NCBI GenBank assembly: GCA_021740585.1
Contig: JAIOZM010000006.1
Location: 1 to 64,000 of the forward strand
DNA: 64,000 nt
DNA from: Bacteroidales bacterium
GTDB taxonomy: Bacteria > Bacteroidota > Bacteroidia > Bacteroidales > GCA-2748055
Direction of reading: 5' to 3'
This document shows, one piece after another, positions 19,355 through 28,765 of the stretch. The notes below the pieces were generated by a model. It saw only the letters and a program-made list of their open reading frames with translations, was not told the DNA's origin and made no database searches. Position numbers and translations under genes: made by a program. Position 1 is the first letter of the stretch; each line of letters starts with the position of its first letter.

Positions 19355-20632
19355 TTATTCTGTTCGTAACGCTTCTATTGGTTTAATATTCAGCGCTCTG
19401 CTGGCAGGAATCAATCCTGCAATTACACCTGAAATTATTAGAATTACTAATGACGCAATGGCAATGGAGATGTCAATTTCCGGATTCTTGAAGAATCCTG
19501 CTTCATCGCCTTGTTGACGAATCAGATGATCGACGCCTTCAATAACCAAAACACCTGTTACCAGCCCTATGTAGCCTGATAAAGTAGTAAGGAAAACCGA
19601 TTCGTTGATAATTTGCATGGTAATATGCATGGGTGTTGCACCAAGCGCTCTTTGTATCCCAATTTCCTTGGTTCTTTCTTTTACAATAACCAGCATTATA
19701 TTCGAAACACCGATCACCCCTGCAAGAAGAGTTCCAATTCCAACAATCCAGATAAGCATATCGATCCCGAAAAATAATCCCCGCATTTGTTTGAATTCTT
19801 TTTCAACATTAAAGGAGCCTATGGCCAAATCGTCTGCAGGATTAATGTTTTGCCTGGTTTTAAGAAGTTTTATGACTTTCTCCTGTACTACTGAAACAGG
19901 AACCTGATCGATACTTGTTACCGATAACCAACCCACACGATCCCCGTAATTGTATGCTCTTTGCATGGTGGTAAAAGGCATAAACATCGCTTCGTTATCC
20001 TGATTGGCACCTTCACCTGACTTTTTTGACTTGAAGCGCCCCACGACTCTGAAATAAATTCCCTGAATCCTTATATATTCACCTATACACTCCTCTCCTT
20101 TGTCAAATAAACCTTCATAAACTCTGTTCCCGATTACAATTACTTTTCGCCTGTCACGAATATCTATTTCATTTATAAAACGTCCCTCCAGTATTTCAAC
20201 CGGATCAATCTTAAAAAAATCAGGATAATCTCCATAAACGCTATAAGTCCCTGTTTTTTCACCCCGTACAGCATTATCGCCGCTTCTGAATCCGCCTCCC
20301 TGTAGACGTGGAGCCAGATATTGTATTTCAGGAATGGTTTTTCTGATTGCTTCCACATCACCGTCCTTAAAGCTGAAGGAACGGTTACGATCAAAACCTT
20401 TATAGGCCATGGTTGTTCTCTGTGGCCAGATAAAAACCGAATTGGTTGCAAAATCACCAAATCCCTGGGTTACCCCATTCTCCAGCCCTTGTCCCGATCC
20501 AAGCATAACAAGCAACATGAATATCCCCCAAAATACCCCAAAAGCAGTTAAGAAAGTTCTCCATTTGTTCGTACGAAGTGCCTGGAAAATTTCCTGCCAT
20601 TTATCCCGGTCTATCATTATTTTAAAAAACAT
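19355..20632 (-). CDS. MacB-type ABC transporter permease (second of two)
   Basis: The 425-residue protein has the MacB layout: a membrane helix at about 25-45, a large periplasmic domain at about 55-280, and three helices at about 285-400. The conserved VKERTKEIGIQRALGA coupling motif lies between helices 2 and 3, and IKPIEALRTE is the C-terminal FtsX-like end. It lies 2 bp from the preceding permease gene. The two are paralogues and probably form a heterodimer powered by the upstream ATPase. Confidence 0.92.
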   Translation of the reverse strand: MFFKIMIDRDKWQEIFQALRTNKWRTFLTAFGVFWGIFMLLVMLGSGQGLENGVTQGFGDFATNSVFIWPQRTTMAYKGFDRNRSFSFKDGDVEAIRKTIPEIQYLAPRLQGGGFRSGDNAVRGEKTGTYSVYGDYPDFFKIDPVEILEGRFINEIDIRDRRKVIVIGNRVYEGLFDKGEECIGEYIRIQGIYFRVVGRFKSKKSGEGANQDNEAMFMPFTTMQRAYNYGDRVGWLSVTSIDQVPVSVVQEKVIKLLKTRQNINPADDLAIGSFNVEKEFKQMRGLFFGIDMLIWIVGIGTLLAGVIGVSNIMLVIVKERTKEIGIQRALGATPMHITMQIINESVFLTTLSGYIGLVTGVLVIEGVDHLIRQQGDEAGFFKNPEIDISIAIASLVILIISGVIAGLIPASRALNIKPIEALRTE

Positions 20633-20634
20633 AA

Positions 20635-21870
20635 CTATTCATCTCTTAATGCAACAATGGGTTTAATTCTCGCCGCTCTTAAAGAAGGTATAAGTCCTGC
20701 CAAAGCGCCCGAAATTACAAGTAATATTGTGGCTGAAACAGCCAGTTGAAAATCTGCCTCAGGATTTGCAAACATTTCATTTGGAGGCATATATTTTGAG
20801 ACTAGTTCAAGTAAAAAAACACCGGCAACCAGTCCTATATAACCGGAAAATCCGGTAATTAATATCGACTCCTGTAGTATAAGACTCACAACCGATGCCG
20901 GAGAAGCTCCAATAGCCTTACGTATGCCTATTTCTTTGGTCCTTTCCTTAACCACAATGAGCATAATATTGCTTACTCCAACTATTCCGGCAATAATTGT
21001 TCCTATACCAATAATCCATATAAACAACCTGATAGCTGCAAACAGCTGCATGGTTCTTTCAAATTCTTCAGCTTTATTCCAAGCATTTATGGCTCTTTGG
21101 TCTTCCGGATCAAAGGAGTGGAAAGCAGCAAGCTGACGGGTAATGGTAGCAAGCATTTCATTGCTTTTATCAATTCCTAAATTGGTTGTAAATGAAACCT
21201 GATTTATCACATTATCACCCGTAAAAACTCTCTGTGCTGTATAAACAGGAACATAAGCTCTCCTTTGCTCATCGTCTGATCCCTCATCGTGGAAAACACC
21301 TATTACCTGAAAAGGCACTCCTGCCACATTAATATATTTCCCTACGGCAATGGTATCGGGTGCTTTAAACAGGGTCTCTTTAATTATTTCACCAATTACA
21401 ATCACTTTTCGGTATTTTGCCAAATCAATATCATTGACAAACCGGCCTTCGAGCATTTCCAATTCTTTAATTTCACCGTAATCGGGATGAACGGGTGAAA
21501 TGGTAAAATTCCCATAATTGTTTTTATAGGCAAAAGTATTGTCCTGATGTATCCAAAACCTGCTTGATATCAGATCAATACCATCAACAGCGCCTTTTAC
21601 CAGACTATAATCTTCATTGGTAAACTTTACCTGACGACCGGGTTGTAAACCTTTGTAAGTCTTGCTGGTCATCCCGCTTGTAATCCATATCCCATTTACA
21701 GCACCGCCCTTGAATTGATCCCTTACCCCATTTTCCAATCCATAACCGGAACCCAGGAGGATGATAAGCATAAAAATACCCCAGGCTACACTAAATCCTG
21801 TAAGAAAAGTTCTTAGCTTGTTCTTTCTGATTGTACTGAATATTTCCTGCCATTTATCGAGATCAAACAT
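20635..21870 (-). CDS. MacB-type ABC transporter permease (first of two)
   Basis: This 411-residue paralogue of the following permease shares its layout: an N-terminal helix, a periplasmic domain at about 50-275, three C-terminal helices, and the coupling motif VKERTKEIGIRKAIGA. It opens with DKWQEIFSTIRKNKLRTFLTG, nearly the same as its neighbour, which points to tandem duplication. Its start overlaps the ATPase gene by 8 bp, so the two are translationally coupled. MacB-type systems export peptides, lipids or drugs by mechanotransmission; the substrate is unknown. Confidence 0.92.
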   Translation of the reverse strand: MFDLDKWQEIFSTIRKNKLRTFLTGFSVAWGIFMLIILLGSGYGLENGVRDQFKGGAVNGIWITSGMTSKTYKGLQPGRQVKFTNEDYSLVKGAVDGIDLISSRFWIHQDNTFAYKNNYGNFTISPVHPDYGEIKELEMLEGRFVNDIDLAKYRKVIVIGEIIKETLFKAPDTIAVGKYINVAGVPFQVIGVFHDEGSDDEQRRAYVPVYTAQRVFTGDNVINQVSFTTNLGIDKSNEMLATITRQLAAFHSFDPEDQRAINAWNKAEEFERTMQLFAAIRLFIWIIGIGTIIAGIVGVSNIMLIVVKERTKEIGIRKAIGASPASVVSLILQESILITGFSGYIGLVAGVFLLELVSKYMPPNEMFANPEADFQLAVSATILLVISGALAGLIPSLRAARIKPIVALRDE

Positions 21871-22564
21871 TTGCCAGTATGTTTTCGGGTGTGTTGATTC
21901 TTATCTTCTCTATAAAGCCATCTTTAAGATGGATTACTTTATTGGTTTGTTCTGAAATGTCATGCTCATGGGTTACGATAATTACGGTAATTCCCTCCCG
22001 ATTGATTTCTTTAAATAAATTCATTACCTCCATTGAAGTTGCTGAATCCAGGGCTCCTGTGGGTTCATCTGCCAGAATAACTTTTGGTTTTGAAATCATG
22101 GAACGGGCAATGGCAACCCTTTGCTTCTGCCCCCCTGAAAGCTCATTGGGAGTATGCTCCGCCCATTCTTTTAATCCCATGCGATCCAGATATTCAAGGG
22201 CAACTATATTTCTCCTCTTACGACTAACCTTCTGGTAATACAAAGGTAATGCCACATTTTCCATGGCATTTTTAAAGGAAATGAGATTGAAAGATTGAAA
22301 GACAAAACCGATCATTTGATTTCTGTACCAGGCAGCTTTTGTTTCATTAAGATTTTTGATATGCTTTCCATCCAGATAATATTCGCCCTGATCGTATGTG
22401 TCGAGTATTCCCAGAATATTAAGAAGGGTGGATTTTCCGGAGCCGGATGAACCAACAATTGAAACAAGTTCTCCTTCTTTTATACTTAAATCAATGCCTT
22501 TCAGTACATGCAATTTATTGGAACCCATTTCATAGGATTTATGAATACCTCTTAATTCTATCAT
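21863..22564 (-). CDS. ABC transporter ATP-binding protein (MacB/LolD type)
   Basis: From the ATG at 22564 the protein is 233 residues. Walker A is GSSGSGKST, the signature is LSGGQKQRVAIAR, Walker B is VILADEPTGALD, and the switch histidine lies in VTHEHD. FQSFNLIS is the Q-loop region typical of the MacB/LolD branch. A longer start at 22594 adds ten residues without family support. It heads the export operon with two permeases and an adaptor. Confidence 0.95.
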   Translation of the reverse strand: MIELRGIHKSYEMGSNKLHVLKGIDLSIKEGELVSIVGSSGSGKSTLLNILGILDTYDQGEYYLDGKHIKNLNETKAAWYRNQMIGFVFQSFNLISFKNAMENVALPLYYQKVSRKRRNIVALEYLDRMGLKEWAEHTPNELSGGQKQRVAIARSMISKPKVILADEPTGALDSATSMEVMNLFKEINREGITVIIVTHEHDISEQTNKVIHLKDGFIEKIRINTPENILANV

Positions 22565-22851
22565 ATTTAAGTTTTTACCCTTGAAGCTCCTCAAATATTA
22601 TACCCAAATGTCTAACAAATTGAAAAAAAGCTAAATGAATTAAATTGTGATGAGATTTGGTAAGATCAATTATTCCAAAACTGTTCGTTTCTGAACATAA
22701 TACCATAATACCGAACAGATTGTTGTAGTGCTGTTTTACATGCTGTAAATTTGAGACTTTAATTATTAAACAAGTTTATATGCACTTTTCTTGCCTTGGA
22801 TAATTCCACTTTTTTTGTAATTTAACGAATTCAAAAACTACCCAAAAACAA

Positions 22852-24762
22852 ATGAAAACACTTGTTCAATTTCTAGAGGGAAACGTCGCAAAATATGGCG
22901 ATAACCCATATATGTGGGAAAAACGCGATGGCAAATTCCAACCAACCAGTTATAATGAAATCAGGGAACTCATACATCAATTTGGTGCAGGACTCCATTT
23001 GCTGGGGATCAAAAAGGGCGATCGGATGGCATTGTTGGCAGAGGGAAGGACACTCTGGGTTGTAGCAGAAATGGGAATGTTTTTTAACGGAGCAATAGAT
23101 GTGCCTTTGTCTATTCAATTAAATGAGCCTGAAGATCTTACATTTCGTTTAAAACATTCTGAGTCAAAAATGATAGTGGTCTCCGAAAGTCAGGCTAAAA
23201 AACTTGACCCAATTAAAAAGTTTCTGCCTGACCTGGAAAAAGTTATTCTTCTCGATCCAAAAGAGAAATACGAAAAGGATGAGATTTTTATTGGGGATAT
23301 AATGGAAAAGGGGAAGAAATTTCTTGTGGAGAAGCCGGGAGAGTTTCAAAAAATTTATGAATCTGTACAACCCGATGATGTGGCAAATATTTGCTATACA
23401 TCAGGCACCACAGCCGATCCAAAAGGTATTATGCTAACGCACAGGAATTATACCTCAAATACCGAGCAGGCTCTTAGTGTTACAACAATTCCTTCCGACT
23501 GGGTAATGTTCCTTTTCCTTCCATGGGATCACTCTTTTGCACATACATCAGGAATATTTACCATGATGAGTGTTGGAGCCAGCCTGGCAGCCCTTGAAAT
23601 GGGGAAAACCGGCTTTGAAACCAGAAAAAATATCTTTAAGAATATTCAGGAGATTAAGCCTCAGCTTATGTTCAGCGTTCCTACAATTGCCAAAAATTTC
23701 AGGAGCAACATTGAAAGTGGTGTTAGGGCGAAGGGGAAACTTACATGGTCGCTGTTTAGTGCCGGATTAAATATTGCCTATCGGTATAATGGAATAGGAA
23801 TCGATAAAGGCAAAGGATTTAATTTCTTGCTAAAACCTTTATATGCATTATTTGATGCCCTGGTTTTTAGTAAGGTGAGAAATGCCCTCGGTGGAAATAT
23901 GCAGTTTTTTATTGGAGGAGGCGCACTTCTTGATATAGAACTTCAAAAATTCTTTTATGCTATCGGTGTTCCTATGTATCAGGGCTATGGATTAACAGAG
24001 GCCAGTCCTATGTTAAGTATCAATTCACCAGAAAGACATAAATTGGGTGCCTCCGGGGTAATACCTGAAGAAATAACCATAAAAATAGCAGATTCAGAAG
24101 GCAATCAGCTTCCAACCGGAGAAAAAGGGGAGATTCTTGTAAGAGGTGAAAATGTAATGAAAGGCTATTGGAAAAATGAAACCGCAACAACTGAAACTCT
24201 GGCCGACGGGTGGTTGCATAGTGGCGATATGGGATATGTTGATGCTGACGGATTTTTATACGTGCTTGGCCGATATAAAAGCTTACTTATTGCCGACGAT
24301 GGTGAGAAATATAGTCCGGAAGGCATTGAAGAAGCATTTACAGATCAATCGGAAATAATTGAGCAGTGCCTGCTTCATAATAATCAAAATCCATACACAA
24401 TTGCCCTCGTTTATCCAAACAGGGAGGCTTTGTTAAGACAGCTAAAGTCGAAAGGTTTAACTGCTGACAGCAGAGAAGGTATTGAAGCAGCCATAGAATT
24501 AATCGACAATGAGATCAGAGAATACAGATCTAAAGGCAAATTCGGAGATATGTTCCCTCAGCGCTGGATTCCAACAACCATAGGAATTTTGGGCGAAGGG
24601 TTTACAGTCGAAAACAAAATGATGAACCCATCATTAAAAGTGGTAAGACCAAAAGTGGAGGAAAATAACAGCGGACTGTTTGAATTTTTATATACTTCTG
24701 AATCGAAAAATGTGAAAAACGAGAGAAATATTGAATCGATGAGGAAGGTGTTGGAGGGATAG
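22852..24762 (+). CDS. Long-chain acyl-CoA synthetase (AMP-forming)
   Basis: The 636-residue protein is an adenylate-forming enzyme. The P-loop-like YTSGTTADPKGIMLTHRN lies at about 183-200, GYGLTEASP at about 380, and LHSGDMGYVDADGF at about 460. The length and the LFLPWDHSFAHT region fit fatty acyl-CoA ligases, which activate free fatty acids for beta-oxidation or phospholipid synthesis. The catalytic C-terminal lysine region appears replaced by a longer tail (EGFTVENKMMNPSLKVVRP), which still holds the expected Lys. It is monocistronic. Confidence 0.9.
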   Translation: MKTLVQFLEGNVAKYGDNPYMWEKRDGKFQPTSYNEIRELIHQFGAGLHLLGIKKGDRMALLAEGRTLWVVAEMGMFFNGAIDVPLSIQLNEPEDLTFRLKHSESKMIVVSESQAKKLDPIKKFLPDLEKVILLDPKEKYEKDEIFIGDIMEKGKKFLVEKPGEFQKIYESVQPDDVANICYTSGTTADPKGIMLTHRNYTSNTEQALSVTTIPSDWVMFLFLPWDHSFAHTSGIFTMMSVGASLAALEMGKTGFETRKNIFKNIQEIKPQLMFSVPTIAKNFRSNIESGVRAKGKLTWSLFSAGLNIAYRYNGIGIDKGKGFNFLLKPLYALFDALVFSKVRNALGGNMQFFIGGGALLDIELQKFFYAIGVPMYQGYGLTEASPMLSINSPERHKLGASGVIPEEITIKIADSEGNQLPTGEKGEILVRGENVMKGYWKNETATTETLADGWLHSGDMGYVDADGFLYVLGRYKSLLIADDGEKYSPEGIEEAFTDQSEIIEQCLLHNNQNPYTIALVYPNREALLRQLKSKGLTADSREGIEAAIELIDNEIREYRSKGKFGDMFPQRWIPTTIGILGEGFTVENKMMNPSLKVVRPKVEENNSGLFEFLYTSESKNVKNERNIESMRKVLEG

Positions 24763-24776
24763 TGTGGTGGTGTGGT

Positions 24777-24794
24777 CCCCGATAGCTATCGGGG
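24777..24794. repeat. Perfect 18-bp palindrome inside a GTGG-rich repeat
   Basis: CCCCGATAGCTATCGGGG is its own reverse complement. It is flanked on both sides by GTGTGGTGGTG-type sequence (24763-24776 and 24823-24834), and 24802-24820 holds CCTGAGCTTGCCGAAGG, which resembles a dispersed REP-like element seen in many genomes. It lies between the ligase gene and the SpoU methylase gene. Confidence 0.7.
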
Positions 24795-24888
24795 GTGGAG
24801 GTTCCTGAGCTTGCCGAAGGATGGTGTGGTGGTGAAGCAATCGGATATTTTTTTACCCAGATTAATTTTATCTCTTTATCTTTACAAA

Positions 24889-25680
24889 ATGGATCCCATC
24901 ACCAGTACCCAGAATTCGCAAATTAAAGAATTGTTGAAACTCGACAAGCCCAGGGAACGCCGGGCTGCGGGATTATTCAAAGTTGAAGGATTACGGGAAA
25001 TTCAGAGGGCGTGGGAGAATCAGTATAAATTCAGCAGAATATTTTTCTGTAAAAAATTTCTCAACCAAAAAAGTGAGGGACTTCTCAATCAGATTAATGC
25101 AGGATTTAAAATTGAAGTGTCACAAAATGTTTTTTCGAGAATTGCTTATCGTGATAATTCAGATGGCTTGCTCGCTCTGGCTGAACCGAAAAATCACGTT
25201 CTGAATGGACTGGAGCACAGGGAGAATAATCTTTATCTGGTTATTGAAACTGTTGAAAAACCAGGAAACCTTGGGGCATTATTACGAACAGCCGATGCAT
25301 CCGGAATTCATGCGGTTATTGTCTGCGATAACAATACAGATATTTATAATCCCAATGTAATACGTTCGAGTGTGGGTTGCCTTTTTACAAAAAAAGTCGT
25401 AATTACAGATACCGAAAGTTGCATACAGTTTTTTAAAAGTAATAAAGTAAAAATATTCGCAGCCGCTCTTCAAAATTCGGAGATTTATACAGCCGCCGAT
25501 TATACCAAATCTTCGGCTATAGTTCTGGGAGCTGAAGATATCGGCTTATCTGAATCATGGAGAAGAGCCGCAGACAAAATTGTAGCTATCCCAATGAAAG
25601 GGGATATCGACTCTCTAAACGTTTCTGTATCAGCTGCTGTATTAATATATGAAGCCATACGACAAAGAAACAGAGTTTGA
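24889..25680 (+). CDS. TrmH/SpoU-family RNA 2'-O-methyltransferase
   Basis: From the ATG at 24889 the protein is 263 residues. Its N-terminal substrate-binding domain is followed by the SPOUT knot motifs: EKPGNLGALLRTADASG (motif 1), LGAEDIGLS (motif 2) and DSLNVSVSAAVLIYEA (motif 3). It should methylate a ribose in rRNA or tRNA; the target nucleotide cannot be read from sequence. The longer frame back to 24772 runs through the palindromic repeat and looks spurious. It differs from the second SpoU gene, rlmB, at 41747. Confidence 0.93.
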   Translation: MDPITSTQNSQIKELLKLDKPRERRAAGLFKVEGLREIQRAWENQYKFSRIFFCKKFLNQKSEGLLNQINAGFKIEVSQNVFSRIAYRDNSDGLLALAEPKNHVLNGLEHRENNLYLVIETVEKPGNLGALLRTADASGIHAVIVCDNNTDIYNPNVIRSSVGCLFTKKVVITDTESCIQFFKSNKVKIFAAALQNSEIYTAADYTKSSAIVLGAEDIGLSESWRRAADKIVAIPMKGDIDSLNVSVSAAVLIYEAIRQRNRV

Positions 25681-25712
25681 TTTTTTCATTTTCAGACTAA
25701 ACTTATTTGTTC

Positions 25713-25720
25713 TAAATTTG
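25713..25720 (+). promoter_or_regulatory. Possible -7 element of the dihydrolipoamide dehydrogenase gene
   Basis: TAAATTTG matches TAnnTTTG about 135 bp before the start codon. A TTTC at 25690-25693 sits 19 bp upstream and could be a weak -33 element. Confidence 0.4.
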
Positions 25721-25854
25721 TTTTGAAGTCAAAATGGGGAAAAATCATTTGATGAATTAAATCTCTTAAATTATAAAATTTAAAGCTGGAAAAATCAGAA
25801 TAACAAAATTTGCTATTTACCGGTGAATCAGCAACCAGTACCAATACATAAAAT

Positions 25855-27243
25855 ATGAAATACGATCTAGTAGTAATAGGCAGTGGACCAGGCGGTTATG
25901 TTGCCGCAATCCGTGCAGCTCAATTAAAAATGAATGTGGCTGTTATTGAACGTGAAAATTTAGGTGGGATTTGTCTCAATTGGGGATGTATACCTACAAA
26001 ATCATTATTAAAATCGGCACAGGTATACGATTACTTTAATCATGCTGAAGAGTATGGAATCATTCTTGAAGGTGGAGCTAAACCTGATTTCGAAAAGATC
26101 ATTCAAAGATCCAGAGGCGTTGCTGATGGTATGAGCAAAGGAATTCAATTTTTATTTAAGAAGAATAAGATTGATGTTATTGAAGGATTCGGAAAACTTC
26201 TGGCTCCCGGAAAAATTGAGGTTGAAAAAGACGGAAAGAAATCTACTGTTGAGGCAGACCACATTATTTTAGCAACCGGAGCAAGATCGAAAGAACTTCC
26301 ACACATAAAGCAGGATGGAAAGAAAATTATCGGTTATCGTCAGGCAATGACTTTGCCCAAACAGCCAAAATCTTTACTGGTAATGGGATCCGGAGCTATT
26401 GGAAGTGAGTTTGCTGCTTTTTATAACAGCATTGGAACTGAAGTTACATTGGTTGAGTTTTTACCGAATATCGTTCCTGTTGAGGATGAGGAAGTGTCAA
26501 AACAGTTGGAAAGAAATTTCAAAAAGTCAAAAATTAAGGTGCTTACCGATTCATCAGTAGAGTCTGTGGATACCAGCGGCAATCTTTGTAAGGTTAAAAT
26601 TAAAACGCCTAAAGGTGAAGTTGAGGTTGAAGCTGAAATAGTGCTTTCTGCAGTGGGAGTTACTCCAAACATCGAAAATATTGGGTTGGAGCAATTGAAA
26701 ATCGAGCTCGACAAGGGCAAAATAAAAGTTGATGAGTTTTATAAAACCAATGTAAAGGGTGTTTATGCTATCGGTGATATCGTTGGTGGCCCCGCTCTGG
26801 CTCATGTGGCCTCTGCGGAAGGAATAACCTGCGTTGAAAAAATTGCCGGATTGAATCCACAAGCTGTCGATTATAAAAATATCCCGGGTTGTACTTATAC
26901 AAATCCTGAAGTGGCCTCTGTGGGTATGACCGAAAAAGCAGCGGTTGAAGCTGGTTATGAAATCAAAGTAGGAAAATTTCCTTTCTCGGCCTCGGGTAAA
27001 GCCAGTGCGTCGGGACAAAAAGACGGTTTTGTGAAACTGATTTTTGATGCCAAATACGGGGAGCTTCTGGGTGCTCACATGATTGGCGCCAATGTTACCG
27101 AGATGATTGCAGAGATGGTGGTAGCCAGAAAACTGGAAACAACCGGACACGAATTAATAAAATCCATTCATCCGCACCCAACCATGTCGGAAGCTATTAT
27201 GGAAGCTGCAGCAGCAGCTTATGGTGAGGTGATACATTTGTAA
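25855..27243 (+). CDS. lpdA: Dihydrolipoyl dehydrogenase (E3)
   Basis: The 462-residue flavoprotein has the FAD-binding GSGPGGYVAA at about 9-18 and the redox disulfide GGICLNWGCIPTKS (Cys40 and Cys45). The NAD-binding GSGAIGSEFA lies near 177, YAIGDIVGGPALAHVA near 305, and the C-terminal His-Glu dyad is in SIHPHPTMSEAI. It reoxidises lipoamide on pyruvate/2-oxoacid dehydrogenase or glycine cleavage complexes. No E1/E2 gene is adjacent. The gene converges on the serpin gene 5 bp away. Confidence 0.97.
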   Translation: MKYDLVVIGSGPGGYVAAIRAAQLKMNVAVIERENLGGICLNWGCIPTKSLLKSAQVYDYFNHAEEYGIILEGGAKPDFEKIIQRSRGVADGMSKGIQFLFKKNKIDVIEGFGKLLAPGKIEVEKDGKKSTVEADHIILATGARSKELPHIKQDGKKIIGYRQAMTLPKQPKSLLVMGSGAIGSEFAAFYNSIGTEVTLVEFLPNIVPVEDEEVSKQLERNFKKSKIKVLTDSSVESVDTSGNLCKVKIKTPKGEVEVEAEIVLSAVGVTPNIENIGLEQLKIELDKGKIKVDEFYKTNVKGVYAIGDIVGGPALAHVASAEGITCVEKIAGLNPQAVDYKNIPGCTYTNPEVASVGMTEKAAVEAGYEIKVGKFPFSASGKASASGQKDGFVKLIFDAKYGELLGAHMIGANVTEMIAEMVVARKLETTGHELIKSIHPHPTMSEAIMEAAAAAYGEVIHL

Positions 27244-27248
27244 ATGAA

Positions 27249-28469
27249 TTACCCCGGGTTGCCAACCTTCCCCATAAATACCAATGTACCGCTGGTCTTC
27301 TCCCTGATTACATAGAGGAAAGGTTTGTCTATATTAATTGTCAGCTCTCCACCTCCGGTAGAAGTCTCTCTGATTTCAACAACTGTTACTGCCGCAGCTT
27401 CTGTGCCTTCTTCATTCACATCAATGAATGTTTTGTGGATGACTCTGGAAATGTAAAGATCCTGAGATTCTTCAACCATTAAAGGGAATTCAGCCCCTCC
27501 TCTAAAAGCTACGCCTAATCCCATGTTTGCTAAATGGTCATTCAGAAGCGTTTTAAATTCATATTTGAATTTGGGCATTCTAAGGGTCAGATTGGTCTCA
27601 GTAAGATTCCCGGTCATAATTTCCCACGATTGTGCATTCATCTCCTCAATAATATTATCAACATTGAAATTATCCTTTGGGAGTAATACTGTCATAGAGA
27701 ACTTGTTACTGCCATAAGGCAGGTCTATGGCAGTATATTTATCCTGATAAGCAATTGGAAGAGTCGCTGTCATCGCCATTCCATCAACCATATCGCTGCT
27801 TCCGTCTTCGAAAGTAAAATTCATAGGAGCCGATTGTTCCTTGTCGAATTCATATTGCCAGGAACCATAGAAATACAAGGCATTTATAAGATACATAACA
27901 GTAGCCGGAGGAATAGCATCGAGCACTTCCGTTATTTTCTCATGTGTCTTATCACTAACCCAACCGTTTATAATTCCTAATGCATCCGGACTATAAAAAT
28001 TCATACTTCGTATTTCCGCACCATAATAATAGGCATTGGAATCGGCAAATTCACTAAGTAGTGTGTAATTCTGATTCACCCATATAGAATTGGCAATCTC
28101 AAAAGTAACTTTAGGATCCACCTTCAGGAGGTGTTCAATTAAGGCTCCATGGATTGTATTTATCTCATGACGGGTAAATCCGCTAAATCCCAAAGTCTCC
28201 TCAAAGGCCGTCTTAGTGCTTCCATCCGATCCGTTATAGGTCATTCCTAAAGCAATAGCAACACTTAAGGGAGAAACCATATAGTTCTCTTCCTCAGCTA
28301 ATTGGTCAACTTCTTTAAATAATTCGAAGGCAAAAACATTATCTGCAGCTATAAGCTGAGCTGCTTTTTTATCAGATTGAAAATCAATGGAAGGAACATA
28401 AGGATCTGTTTTCTCCTGACAAGAATTAAACAAAAATATCCCGGCAAATAAATACATTAATTTTTTCAT
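27249..28469 (-). CDS. Serpin-family protease inhibitor lipoprotein
   Basis: The 406-residue protein has a lipoprotein signal (LFNSC, Cys17), then a full serpin fold. NSIWVNQNYTLL, NALYFYGSWQYEFD and HKTFIDVNEEGTEAAAV are the breach and hinge signatures. The hinge EEGTEAAAVT has small residues at P12-P9, as in inhibitory serpins. Counting from it, P1-P1' falls near Thr-Ser in RETSTGG, which is uncertain. Serpins trap serine or cysteine proteases by suicide cleavage. It is probably anchored at the cell surface or in the periplasm. Confidence 0.95.
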   Translation of the reverse strand: MKKLMYLFAGIFLFNSCQEKTDPYVPSIDFQSDKKAAQLIAADNVFAFELFKEVDQLAEEENYMVSPLSVAIALGMTYNGSDGSTKTAFEETLGFSGFTRHEINTIHGALIEHLLKVDPKVTFEIANSIWVNQNYTLLSEFADSNAYYYGAEIRSMNFYSPDALGIINGWVSDKTHEKITEVLDAIPPATVMYLINALYFYGSWQYEFDKEQSAPMNFTFEDGSSDMVDGMAMTATLPIAYQDKYTAIDLPYGSNKFSMTVLLPKDNFNVDNIIEEMNAQSWEIMTGNLTETNLTLRMPKFKYEFKTLLNDHLANMGLGVAFRGGAEFPLMVEESQDLYISRVIHKTFIDVNEEGTEAAAVTVVEIRETSTGGGELTINIDKPFLYVIREKTSGTLVFMGKVGNPG

Positions 28470-28523
28470 ATCTTTTTAAGTTTTTTTTTCTATTCAACCT
28501 CAACTGAGGAAAAAAAATCGAGA

Positions 28524-28593
28524 CCACCACTCAACCACTCAACCACTCAACCACTCAACCACTCAACCACTCAACCACACCACCACACCACCA
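28524..28593. repeat. Short tandem repeat, six ACTCAACC units and flanking ACCACACC
   Basis: ACTCAACC repeats six times at 28529-28576 and is followed by CACC-rich sequence to 28593. The CACC part is the complement of the GTGGTGGTGTGG sequence at 24763-24834. It lies 55 bp upstream of the serpin start. The rest of the 296-bp gap (28470-28765) shows only AT-rich leader sequence. Confidence 0.85.
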
Positions 28594-28765
28594 TACTAAC
28601 AAGATGCATTCCCTCCAAAAAAAGTTGCGTCAAACAAAATACACCCCCAACGCAACTATTCACCACTCCATTTCATCTTTTTATCGGATTAAACCGGGAT
28701 TATTTATCAAGGTACTTGTCCAGCCTTTATAAGTAAAGTAAATTTAAGGAAAATTTTTAGGCAGT

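Noticed and set aside
24772-24888. N-terminal extension of the SpoU methylase frame
   Set aside because: It translates the palindromic repeat; homology starts at the ATG at 24889.
26554-27150. 198-residue minus-strand frame inside lpdA
   Set aside because: It is the antisense shadow of a clearly conserved dihydrolipoamide dehydrogenase.
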